Shown: piece after piece, positions 52,165 through 60,569 of the stretch
Layout: every line of letters begins with the position of its first letter
Position numbering within the stretch: position 1 is the stretch's first letter
DNA from: Erysipelotrichia bacterium
GTDB lineage: Bacteria > Bacillota_I > Bacilli_A > Erysipelotrichales > Erysipelotrichaceae
DNA length: 64,000 nt
Reading direction: 5' to 3'
Assembly: GCA_012520255.1 (NCBI GenBank)
Contig: JAAYOQ010000017.1
Location: forward strand, 1 to 64,000
Translations under genes and position numbers: made by a program
The notes under the pieces: model-generated
The model's input: the letters and a program-made list of their open reading frames with translations, nothing else
Told to the model about the DNA's origin: nothing
Databases searched by the model: none

Positions 52165-53244
52165 ATGAAGAAAACTATTCGGAAAATATTTGATAAAAAA
52201 CATATCTCTCGTACAATTTCATATTTAGTAGTAATTGCCGGGTTTGTGATAATTCAGCTTTTGATGAACACGATAGGCATTAAAAGTCTATTCAGATCAC
52301 TTTTGGTTCCTACATGCTGTTATATTGTTGTTGCTTTAGCCCTTAATCTGGTTGTTGGTGTTTCAGGCGAGTTGTCACTTGGCCACTCTGGTTTTATGGC
52401 AGTTGGAGCTTTTACAGGTATTATTATCAGTGGCTTATTAGAACCATATTTGGCGATAAATTGGTTAAGGTTACTTATCGCGATGTTTGTTGGTGGAATA
52501 ATGGCGGGTATTGTGGGTTTATTTATCTCAGTACCAGTATTAAAACTACAAGGCGATTATTTAGCAATTGTAACTTTAGCTTTTTGCCAGATTATAAAAA
52601 GTTTACTGAATAATGTTTATTTGGGTGTTGATATTAATGGTTTACATTTCAGTTTTGTTGAAAACAGGATTTCCTTAGCTCAAGGTGGCAGAATGCTATT
52701 ATCTGGGCCGATGGGAGCAATAGCTATAACAAGACTGGCAACATTTACAGCAGGATTTTTATTAATACTATTTACTTTATTAATAATATACAACCTTACC
52801 TATTCTCGTTTTGGCAGATCAATTATGGCTGCCAGAGATAATAGAATTGCTGCTGAATCTGTAGGAATTCATATTAGAAATACCAAGATGTTAGCTTTTG
52901 TTATTTCAGCAATTTTAGCAGGCATGGCTGGTGCTTTGTTTGGGTTAAACTATTCAACCTTACAGCCAGCTAAATTTGATTTTAACTTATCAATTTTAAT
53001 TCTTGTCTATGTAGTTTTAGGTGGTCTCGGCAATATGACTGGTACAATCATTTCGACAATGATTTTATATGCCTTACCAGAGTTGTTAAGAGGACTTCAA
53101 GATTATAGAATGTTAATCTATTCAATAATTCTAATTTTGATTATGTTAGTTACTAATAATCAAACTTTAAAGGAAAAGACAGAAAATTTAATTACTAAAA
53201 TCAAATCAAGATTTTTAAAGAAGGGAAGTGTGGCGCATGACTAA
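52165..53244 (+). CDS. livM: branched-chain amino acid ABC permease LivM
   Basis: The 359-residue permease has about ten membrane segments, with LNLVVGVSGELSLGHSGFMAVGAF and the family segment RNTKMLAFVISAILAGMAGALFG. Its 3' end overlaps livG by 8 nt. Confidence 0.93.
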   Translation: MKKTIRKIFDKKHISRTISYLVVIAGFVIIQLLMNTIGIKSLFRSLLVPTCCYIVVALALNLVVGVSGELSLGHSGFMAVGAFTGIIISGLLEPYLAINWLRLLIAMFVGGIMAGIVGLFISVPVLKLQGDYLAIVTLAFCQIIKSLLNNVYLGVDINGLHFSFVENRISLAQGGRMLLSGPMGAIAITRLATFTAGFLLILFTLLIIYNLTYSRFGRSIMAARDNRIAAESVGIHIRNTKMLAFVISAILAGMAGALFGLNYSTLQPAKFDFNLSILILVYVVLGGLGNMTGTIISTMILYALPELLRGLQDYRMLIYSIILILIMLVTNNQTLKEKTENLITKIKSRFLKKGSVAHD

Positions 53245-54070
53245 ACTAGTACAATATCCAAGTGGTGCTTATGTCCTGGAACGAGATGCAGACAGAACCC
53301 CGGTTTTAGAAACTTACCATTTAGGCATTGATTTTGGTGGTTTAAGCGCTGTTAACAATTTTAACATTATTGTTGGTCCTACGGAAATTTCTGGTTTGAT
53401 AGGCCCTAATGGAGCAGGTAAAACAACGGTTTTTAACTTGCTGACCAAGGTTTATCAGCCGTCAAAAGGGACGATATTGGTAAATGGTCATGATACCAGT
53501 AAGATGAGCACTGTTGATGTAAATAAAGCAGGTGTAGCAAGAACTTTCCAGAATATCAGATTGTTTGAGAATATGAGTGTTGTTGATAATGTTAAGGTTG
53601 CGATGCATAACTCAATGCATTACAATCCTTTAACAGCAATTTTTAGAACTCCAAAATACTATAAAGAAGAAAAGAGAATTCATCAGAAAGCTTTAGAGTT
53701 ATTAGATATATTTAATATGTCGGATTTAGCGGAAACAGAAGCTGGATCGTTACCTTATGGAGCTCAAAGAAAACTAGAGATTGTTCGTGCTTTAGCTACT
53801 AAACCATCACTATTATTATTGGATGAGCCGGCAGCGGGAATGAATCCTAATGAAACTAAAGAATTAATGGAAACAATCCGTGGTATTAGAGATAAATTTA
53901 ATATTGCTATTATTTTAATTGAACATGATATGTCTTTAGTTATGAATATCTGTGAAGGTATTGCGGTACTTAATTATGGAAGAATTATTGCAAAAGGAAC
54001 ACCTAAGGATATTCAAAATAACCCGGTAGTTATTGAAGCATATTTAGGTAAACCTGAACAGGAGGATTAG
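53237..54070 (+). CDS. livG: branched-chain amino acid ABC ATPase LivG
   Basis: The 277-residue ATPase has Walker A GPNGAGKTT, VARTFQNIRLFENMSV, signature LPYGAQRKLEIVRAL, and Walker B LLLDEPAAGMN. About 25 extra N-terminal residues (VQYPSGAYVLERDADRTPV) precede the usual start of the domain. It starts inside livM at an ATG with AAGGGAAG upstream. Confidence 0.92.
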   Translation: MTKLVQYPSGAYVLERDADRTPVLETYHLGIDFGGLSAVNNFNIIVGPTEISGLIGPNGAGKTTVFNLLTKVYQPSKGTILVNGHDTSKMSTVDVNKAGVARTFQNIRLFENMSVVDNVKVAMHNSMHYNPLTAIFRTPKYYKEEKRIHQKALELLDIFNMSDLAETEAGSLPYGAQRKLEIVRALATKPSLLLLDEPAAGMNPNETKELMETIRGIRDKFNIAIILIEHDMSLVMNICEGIAVLNYGRIIAKGTPKDIQNNPVVIEAYLGKPEQED

Positions 54071-54072
54071 TT

Positions 54073-54780
54073 ATGGCATTATTGGAGGTTAACGATATCA
54101 ATGTTTATTATGGTTCAATCCATGCGATTAAATCAGTTTCTTTTGAAGTTAATGAAGGCGAAATAATATCACTAATTGGTGCTAACGGTGCTGGTAAATC
54201 AACTATTCTTAAAACTATTTCCGGTTTACTGAGAAGTAATACAGGAAGTATTGTCTTTGATGGTAAAGATATTTCTCAAGTTCCTGCCCATAAAATTGTT
54301 TATTTAGGTTTAGCTCAATGCTGTGAAGGAAGAAGAATTTTTCAACAGATGACAGTTTTAGAAAATTTAGAAATGGGAGCTTATTCACAACCTGATACGA
54401 CAATTAAAAAAAATTTGGAAATGGTATTTGAAAGATTTCCTCGTTTAAAAGAAAGAAGAAGACAGATTGCTGGAACTTTATCTGGAGGCGAACAACAGAT
54501 GTTAGCTATGGGTAGAGCAATGATGAGTAATCCGAAAATATTGCTTTTGGATGAGCCATCAATGGGGTTATCACCTATCTTGGTTGATGAGATATTTGAC
54601 ATTATCAAAACATTGAATAGAGATGGAACAACCATCCTTTTAGTAGAACAAAACGCTCAAAAAGCATTAAAAATAACCGACAGAGGTTATGTGTTGGAAA
54701 CAGGAAGAATTGTCAAAAGTGCCAAAGGAAAAGAACTTTTGGATGATGATGATGTCAAAAAGGCTTATTTAGGTGGATGA
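54073..54780 (+). CDS. livF: branched-chain amino acid ABC ATPase LivF
   Basis: The 235-residue second ATPase has Walker A GANGAGKST, signature TLSGGEQQMLAMGRAM, Walker B LLLDEPSMGLSP, and the LivF-specific LGLAQCCEGRRIFQQMTV. It is the last gene of livJHMGF, 2 nt after livG, and is followed by a hairpin with a T-run. Confidence 0.93.
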   Translation: MALLEVNDINVYYGSIHAIKSVSFEVNEGEIISLIGANGAGKSTILKTISGLLRSNTGSIVFDGKDISQVPAHKIVYLGLAQCCEGRRIFQQMTVLENLEMGAYSQPDTTIKKNLEMVFERFPRLKERRRQIAGTLSGGEQQMLAMGRAMMSNPKILLLDEPSMGLSPILVDEIFDIIKTLNRDGTTILLVEQNAQKALKITDRGYVLETGRIVKSAKGKELLDDDDVKKAYLGG

Positions 54781-54818
54781 TTTGATAAGTTAAAGAATAT
54801 TATTTTATAATTTATTTG

Positions 54819-54858
54819 ATGAATTGCTGTTGCAATTCATTTTTTAAATTCATATAAT
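54819..54858 (+). terminator. hairpin with T-run overlapping the first repeat-lipoprotein promoter
   Basis: ATGAATTGC, loop TGTT, GCAATTCAT, then Ts: a terminator for liv. The second arm contains TTGCAA (54830-54835), which is 17 nt from a perfect TATAAT (54853-54858). The same element therefore ends one transcript and holds the -35 of the next. A similar cassette precedes the second lipoprotein gene (56493-56535). Confidence 0.75.
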
Positions 54859-54883
54859 GGAAATAATAATTGGAGGTAATAAT

Positions 54884-56320
54884 ATGAAAAAAATAATTAA
54901 ATTATTTTTAGTTGTTTTTTTGTTGGTAGCTGGCATATCAGGATGTGGTGATGATACTGTTAATGATACTGGCTTCAGCAAAGAGGAATTGTGGGATTAT
55001 CTGGATGACTATCCACGCTATTTAACTTATTGGGCATTCTCTGATTTAGCGATTGCTTTTGAAGAAGAAGGAGTATTATCTTTTGATTATCATGGTTCTA
55101 GTTATGATTTTACTGAATTGATCAGTTTTAGTTATGAAGGAAACAATGTTTATAAACTGGAATATGAGAATTCTTATCCAGAAGAGTTTGATGGCAGTAT
55201 CTTTTATATTAATTTGAATTATGAAGATAATACCAGATTCACTTTTGGAGAATATAATGTTGGTGGATTAGAATATGTTGATTACTATGCAGATATCGAA
55301 TTTACAGCCAAAGAATTACTTGCCAGTATTGGAAGATATGAAACATGGAGAGAAGACAATAACGAAATGGTCGGATACTATTTTGCTAAAGTTATGGAGG
55401 ATAATCAATTCGGATTTGGTATTATGAACAGTGGTTTTGGTGTTATAGGAGATGTTGCTAATGTCAAATATCATGGATATATGCACTATACAATGTCTGT
55501 AGATTACCAGGGCTATGAAGGAGATGAAATGTTTGATCCATACGATCCTTATACAGTTGATTATGAAATATACTATAATCATAGAACCGATTATTTACTT
55601 ATAAAAGCATATGGTGAAGAAATAAGATTTGTTCCAGAAATAATACTGGAAGCAGATGAATTATTTGCTGCGCTTAATAAATATGGTATTTGGATTGAAG
55701 TTAGTCCTAGTCCAGATGACCATTTCCTTAAAGTAACTGATGAGGGAAAATTTCTGTTGACTCAATATCATACTGGAGGGGATTTTATAGGAATTTTAAC
55801 TGATGCTGAAAACAATGGTAATATGTATTACACGCTATTTGTTTATTATGAGGGATCTGATAGTGGTTATTATGGGGAACCTACTGAATCGTTTTCTGCT
55901 AAATATCTGACTTTCTTTAATCCACATACAGAAACTTTAATTATTGAATATCATGGAGAATGGATAGAATTTGCTCCAGATAAAGGGTTAAAAGGTAATC
56001 AGTTACTTATAGAACTTGCCAAAAACGAATTATGGGTTGGAAAGGATATGTTTGGACAAGAAAACTATTTTGTCAAAATATATGATGGTGACAAGATTGA
56101 TCTACGTATTATAGATCTTGATTTTTCACATCAGGGAACAATCATCCACTCTGATTATATGGGGAAAATGTATTATTACGTAACTGTTAATTATCCTGAT
56201 ATTGTGGATTCTAGTGGAAATGTATATGGTGAAACGTATACAATTTACTATAATCCTGATACTGAAGTTTTTAAAATGGATATTAAAGGCTATGAAGTAA
56301 ATCTTGTAGCTGAAAAGTAA
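54884..56320 (+). CDS. repeat-containing surface lipoprotein 1
   Basis: The 478-residue lipoprotein has a signal ending in lipobox GISGC. After an N-terminal region with ELWDYLDDYPRYL come about three degenerate repeats of roughly 110 residues. Each contains an F-G-MNSGF-type segment, an (H/N)GYMHYT-type strand, a D-PYDPY-type segment and an FxPE ending; the first unit is clearest. I know no family. It is very acidic and rich in Tyr, Phe and Asp, which suggests an extracellular binding surface. It is paralogous to the next two genes. The start follows TTGGAGGT. Confidence 0.75.
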   Translation: MKKIIKLFLVVFLLVAGISGCGDDTVNDTGFSKEELWDYLDDYPRYLTYWAFSDLAIAFEEEGVLSFDYHGSSYDFTELISFSYEGNNVYKLEYENSYPEEFDGSIFYINLNYEDNTRFTFGEYNVGGLEYVDYYADIEFTAKELLASIGRYETWREDNNEMVGYYFAKVMEDNQFGFGIMNSGFGVIGDVANVKYHGYMHYTMSVDYQGYEGDEMFDPYDPYTVDYEIYYNHRTDYLLIKAYGEEIRFVPEIILEADELFAALNKYGIWIEVSPSPDDHFLKVTDEGKFLLTQYHTGGDFIGILTDAENNGNMYYTLFVYYEGSDSGYYGEPTESFSAKYLTFFNPHTETLIIEYHGEWIEFAPDKGLKGNQLLIELAKNELWVGKDMFGQENYFVKIYDGDKIDLRIIDLDFSHQGTIIHSDYMGKMYYYVTVNYPDIVDSSGNVYGETYTIYYNPDTEVFKMDIKGYEVNLVAEK

Positions 56321-56359
56321 AGAGATAAATACCGGTTTGTATTGACAGGTGAATGGCAT

Positions 56360-56383
56360 ATCTTTGAAAAATGCTTCAAAGAT
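56360..56383 (+). repeat. hairpin in the 3' region of lipoprotein gene 1
   Basis: ATCTTTGAA, loop AAATGC, TTCAAAGAT: 9-bp perfect arms without a U-tract, 16 nt before the terminator at 56399. Confidence 0.6.
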
Positions 56384-56398
56384 GAGTTGAGAATAATA

Positions 56399-56434
56399 AA
56401 AACAAGGCTTAGATTTTTTCAAAGCCTTGTTTTT
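56399..56434 (+). terminator. terminator of lipoprotein gene 1
   Basis: AAAACAAGGCTT, loop, AAGCCTTGTTTT and further Ts; A and T runs allow use in both directions. Confidence 0.88.
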
Positions 56435-56492
56435 ATCTGAAAGATTAAAAAAAAGAGCAGTTATTTTAAACAAATTAAATTGATATTCAGTT

Positions 56493-56535
56493 TGATTAAT
56501 TGCTATTGTAATTAGTCATTTTTTTTAGATATAAT
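56493..56535 (+). promoter_or_regulatory. promoter-hairpin cassette of lipoprotein gene 2
   Basis: TGATTAATT (56493-56501) pairs with AATTAGTCA (56510-56518) with one G-U, followed by eight Ts. TTGTAA (56506-56511) lies 18 nt before TATAAT (56530-56535). The layout and sequence (AATTGCTnTTGnAATT, T-run, TATAAT) copy the region at 54819-54858. Confidence 0.7.
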
Positions 56536-56563
56536 TGAATAAAAGGAGTATGGAGGATAAACT

Positions 56564-58033
56564 ATGAGAAATATATTTAAACTACTTTTGGCTGTTCTAT
56601 TGCTGATGGTTGGCCTTTTTGGTTGTAATAGTGGGATAGGTGCAGATGATAAAGCAATGAGTCAGCGAGAATTATGGGATTATTTAGGTGAGCATCAACG
56701 CTATTTATCAGAATGGGGAGCTCAAGATTGTGCCCTGGTTTTTAAAAATGGCGATGATCTAATTTTCGATTATTCAATTTATATGGGAGATGAATATAAT
56801 TATTATTTTACCGAATTAATTAATTTTAGTTATGAGGGGGACAATCTTTATAAACTTGAATATGAAAATCCTTATCCAGATTCATTTGAAAATGCAATTT
56901 TCTATATTGATTTCAATTCTGAAATAAAAAATGGATTCAGGTTTGGCAATTATTATGATGATGAAATCAATTATGTTAATGTATATGCTGATATAGGATT
57001 AACAGTAAAAGAATTATATGAAGCTCTTGCCAAGTATAATAGCTGGATGGAAGCCAATACGGATATTTATGGTGGTTATTTTGTAAAGGCACATGATAAT
57101 GATAAATTTGATTTTGGTCTTATGAACAGTGGATTCTGGCATCAAGGTACAATATTAAAACTCGAATATCATGGATATATGCATTATACAATGACAGTAG
57201 ATTATCCAGGTTATGAGGGTGATGAAATGACTGACCCTTATGATCCTTATACAGCTGATATATATATGTACTTCAATCCTTACTTTGAGTCATTGATAAT
57301 TGAACTATATAATGAGCCAGTAGAGTTTACTCCTGAAAGAGAATTAACAACTGCTGAATTTTTTACAGCACTAGCTCAATATAATACCTGGATAGAAGTT
57401 GACACTGATGTTTATGGTGGTTTTTTCATCAAGGCACATGATAATAACATATTAGATCTGGGTCTTATGAACAGTGGTTTTTGGATACAGGGAACTGTCA
57501 GTGATGTTGTATACCATGGAAATATGTATTATACGATGACTGTTGATTATCCAGGTTATGAAGGTGATGAAATGACTGACCCTTATGACCCGTATGCAGC
57601 TGAATATCATTTGTATTATTATCCTGACAATGAAGTTTTATTAGTTAAACTTTATGAAAATTGGGTAGAGTTTACTCCTGAAAGAGAATTAACAGCTGAT
57701 GAATTTTTTGCAGAATTAGCTAAGTATAATGTTTGGTATGAAGTCGACAGTAAAGAATATAGAGGCTATTTTATCAAAGCATATGACAACGATAAATTTG
57801 ATTTAGGATTGCTGCAAACTGAATTCTGGTTGCAAGGAACTATAACGGATGTAAAATATTATGGAAGCATGAATTATATAGTGACTGTATACTATGAAGG
57901 ATTTGAGGGAAATGAATTATTTGATCCTTATGATCCTTATTCATTAGATTATCAGGTGTATTATTATCCTAACAATAAAAGATTATTTATTGTACTTTAT
58001 GATGATGTAGTAGAGTTTTCTCCTGAAGGATAA
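56564..58033 (+). CDS. repeat-containing surface lipoprotein 2
   Basis: This 489-residue paralogue of lipoprotein 1 has lipobox GLFGC. After the N-terminal part (ELWDYLGEHQRYLSEWG) come three clear repeats of about 114 residues (near 145-258, 259-372, 373-489). Each runs from an E(L/F)...Y..W segment through YFxKAxDN, LGLMNSGFW, QGTxxxxxYHG, YTMTVDYPGYEGDEMTDPYD to VEFTPE. Units 1 and 2 are nearly identical over the GYEGDEMTDPYDPY region even at DNA level, pointing to recent duplication or conversion. Function unknown. GGAGG lies 7 nt before the start. Confidence 0.78.
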   Translation: MRNIFKLLLAVLLLMVGLFGCNSGIGADDKAMSQRELWDYLGEHQRYLSEWGAQDCALVFKNGDDLIFDYSIYMGDEYNYYFTELINFSYEGDNLYKLEYENPYPDSFENAIFYIDFNSEIKNGFRFGNYYDDEINYVNVYADIGLTVKELYEALAKYNSWMEANTDIYGGYFVKAHDNDKFDFGLMNSGFWHQGTILKLEYHGYMHYTMTVDYPGYEGDEMTDPYDPYTADIYMYFNPYFESLIIELYNEPVEFTPERELTTAEFFTALAQYNTWIEVDTDVYGGFFIKAHDNNILDLGLMNSGFWIQGTVSDVVYHGNMYYTMTVDYPGYEGDEMTDPYDPYAAEYHLYYYPDNEVLLVKLYENWVEFTPERELTADEFFAELAKYNVWYEVDSKEYRGYFIKAYDNDKFDLGLLQTEFWLQGTITDVKYYGSMNYIVTVYYEGFEGNELFDPYDPYSLDYQVYYYPNNKRLFIVLYDDVVEFSPEG

Positions 58034-58130
58034 AACCACCTTAAATGAAGCTACGGTAATTAAATTGTTTTGAAAAATATATCACTAAGTTAATTAATGC
58101 TGTTTAAGATTTTTCTGAATTTAGAAATTA

Positions 58131-58166
58131 AAAAAGATGGGAAATTAAAAAAATCCATCTTTTTAA
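58131..58166 (+). terminator. terminator of lipoprotein gene 2
   Basis: AAAAAGATGG, 14-nt loop, CCATCTTTTT. Confidence 0.82.
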
Positions 58167-58437
58167 TTTTGATGTTGAAGATTAAACTTAATTATATTTG
58201 TGAATTTATCGACGATTTTATTAATAAAAAAAGTTGAAAGACAAATACTATGAAGATATACTATATTTGTAAAGAAAAGAAAATATAATAAAATATAAAC
58301 CTGCAATATTTTTAGTTGTCATTAGTAAGATAGGAAAAGATAACTATTTTAATAGCAAATAAAAACAATTATCTTTTGTAATATTTAGATTGATAAATCT
58401 ATATTTATTTTTATTATTTAAAAAGGAGAGAGGAAAC
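58167..58437. other. long AT-rich leader of lipoprotein gene 3
   Basis: No gene or known RNA is visible. An inverted repeat AAAAGATAA (58335-58343) / TTATCTTTT (58369-58377) is the only clear structure. The hairpin-promoter cassette of the two sister genes is absent here. Confidence 0.45.
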
Positions 58438-59607
58438 ATGAAAAAAATATTAATTGTGTTTTGGGTTTTGATAGTTTTGTTTGGTTTAGCTGGTTGTGAA
58501 TTGTCTTGGTTAAGCCCAAAACCTGATCCAAAACCTGATCCAAAACCTGTTCCTGACCCTGAACCTGTCGATACTGGATTGACTCAACAGGAGTTATGGG
58601 ATTATTTAGACAATTATAACTGTTTTACTACTGTAGAAGGTGTTAGAGATCCGGTGTTTATCTTTAAAAATGAAGATGATTTCATTGTTGATTTCTCATT
58701 TGAAGGTTTTTCAGAAGAAAATTTTTATTTCACTGAACTTATAAGTTTTAATTACGAAGGGAATAATTTATATAAGGTCGAGTATGAAAATCCTTATGAA
58801 TGGGCATTTGAAAGTTCCGTTTTCTATTTTGAGTTTGATCCCCAACGTTACAATACTGTCATATATGGGTGTTATCGTGAAGGAGAAATATATAATCGCC
58901 AACTTTTTGGTGATGAAGCGTTAACCATTGATGAAATATTGAAAATATTAAATCTATATGAATACTGGCTGGAAGAAGAAGGAATAATAGGTCATAGTTT
59001 CATTACCTTAGAAGACGATAATATGTTCTGCCATGGTTTAATGAATTCTAGTTTCTATAGAAATGGCACTATTTCAAAAGCTGAATTTAAAGGTTTAACA
59101 ACTTATGAAATTACAATTGATTATCCTGCAAGAGAAACTAGCGAAATGGACGATGGATATGAAGCTTATTGCAAAACCCATAAACTGGTTATAAGTCCAT
59201 ATGTAAGATTCATTGGTTTTGAAACCGATGTAGCGCCTTATAATTTTAAATGGTTTTATCCAGAAATTGAGTTTACCTTGTATGAACTGTACCAAAAAAT
59301 TTCTGATAAAATATTTGAAAGTGATGATACGGGCTTAGAATATCATTTCTATATTGATGATAATAAGTATTACATTAAAATAAGTGATCCTGATACAGTC
59401 TCACTGACAGCTATTTATGAGATTAAGTCGATTAAATTTCAGGGGAAGGGAACTCATACTTATATAGCTACAATTGCTGACAGTAATAATTTAGAAATAT
59501 GGATCAGTTATAATTATATTGATTGGCGTCATATGAGTATTACAATATACGAAAATGATAATTTAATATTCTTTGACAAGGCAACAGCCTCTTATATAAA
59601 CTACTAA
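58438..59607 (+). CDS. surface lipoprotein 3, related to 1 and 2
   Basis: The 389-residue lipoprotein has lipobox GLAGC. A spacer built from Pro-Asp-Pro-Lys units (PKPDPKPDPKPVPDPEP) follows, encoded by near-identical 12-nt repeats. It shares the family start QELWDYLDNY, the FTELISFNYEGNNLYKVEYENP block and an LMNSSF segment, but later repeats are diverged or absent. I start at 58438 behind AAAAAGGAGAG. Function unknown. Confidence 0.75.
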   Translation: MKKILIVFWVLIVLFGLAGCELSWLSPKPDPKPDPKPVPDPEPVDTGLTQQELWDYLDNYNCFTTVEGVRDPVFIFKNEDDFIVDFSFEGFSEENFYFTELISFNYEGNNLYKVEYENPYEWAFESSVFYFEFDPQRYNTVIYGCYREGEIYNRQLFGDEALTIDEILKILNLYEYWLEEEGIIGHSFITLEDDNMFCHGLMNSSFYRNGTISKAEFKGLTTYEITIDYPARETSEMDDGYEAYCKTHKLVISPYVRFIGFETDVAPYNFKWFYPEIEFTLYELYQKISDKIFESDDTGLEYHFYIDDNKYYIKISDPDTVSLTAIYEIKSIKFQGKGTHTYIATIADSNNLEIWISYNYIDWRHMSITIYENDNLIFFDKATASYINY

Positions 59608-59610
59608 ATA

Positions 59611-59641
59611 AAAAGATGAAACTTTTCGATTTCATCTTTTA
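59611..59641 (+). terminator. terminator of lipoprotein gene 3
   Basis: AAAAGATGAAA, 8-nt loop, TTTCATCTTTT. Confidence 0.85.
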
Positions 59642-60011
59642 TCAATTAATACTACTAACTTTATTTTGTTGATGGCGACAGATGTTTTTCTTGTTATGAT
59701 CATTTTCATCTAAAAAGGTTTTAATAGTGGTTCTCTGTTAGATTTCTTTTATTTTTAAAAGTATCAAAGCCATATTAGCAATAGATAATTTAAATCCACT
59801 AAGAGTTTATTATAGAAAGTCTTGATTTAAAGCTTTATCGTTATGCAAGTATAATAGAATGTTTAATCATCGTACATTTTTTTACAGCAGACTCAGCTGA
59901 AAGGATAGATTACTGTATCAACTCCATATGTAGCTCAAATTTTTGAATCTATCAGCTATAGATATTTGAAAGAAAAGAAAATAAAAGAATCAATGAAGTT
60001 GGATAATTAAA
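59642..60011. other. decayed non-coding stretch
   Basis: I see no intact gene. One stop-free piece near 59914-60009 encodes VSTPYVAQIFESISYRYL, followed by charged residues. It could be the tail of a lost gene, but I cannot name it. Confidence 0.4.
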
Positions 60012-60358
60012 ATGAAATTGATACATATTTCTGATTTGCGTTACTGATGAAACCATAGATATATTTCAAGAAGAATCAGCCAAAATACTGACAAAGTAAA
60101 AGAAGTAGTAAAACAAAGTAATACTACTGCTATTTTACTGGACATACGCATCATTTTTATGTCAGCAGATTTGCTAGTAAACCATATTTTACTACAGGAA
60201 GTTTGTCGTGTGTGGTTGAAAATGAAAGTGATGGTTTGAACCTTTATCAACAACCCATGATAAATGAGTATAAGTTGACAAGTAAAGTCGTATGTGTGTT
60301 CTTTAAAACAGAAACAAAAAACTTTATTGATATCAAATTTAGATATTTAAGAGATTGA
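60012..60358 (+). pseudogene. metallophosphoesterase remnant
   Basis: The start encodes MKLIHISDL, the usual beginning of calcineurin-like phosphoesterases, then meets a stop after two more codons. About 125 nt later, in another frame, the family ending FTGHTHHFYVSRF and YFTTGSLS appears and runs to a stop at 60358. A full gene would need 230-300 residues; most of the middle is missing and stops interrupt the rest. A terminator still follows at 60359-60384. Confidence 0.6.
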
Positions 60359-60384
60359 AAAGTGAGGTCGTTCCTCACTTTTTA
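60359..60384 (+). terminator. terminator after the pseudogene
   Basis: AAGTGAGG, loop TCGTT, CCTCACTT, then Ts. Confidence 0.82.
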
Positions 60385-60397
60385 TATCGTAAATTAT

Positions 60398-60438
60398 AAA
60401 ATAAGGATTTTCTAAAGTTTTAGATAAATCCTTATTTT
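60398..60438. terminator. long bidirectional hairpin
   Basis: AAAATAAGGATTT pairs with AAATCCTTATTTT, with an inner TCTAAA/TTTAGA continuing the stem. A and T runs at the ends suit termination in both directions; it lies about 130 nt past the end of the PTS genes. Confidence 0.65.
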
Positions 60439-60569
60439 CATCAATAATCTACTTTACAGATATTATAACCTTAACATTTTTTGGAAGGGTAGTATTAACT
60501 TTAATGTTTACTAGAATCAAAAGTAAGATGAAAATCATACATAAAGCAGATAATGTTAGTTATTTCCAA

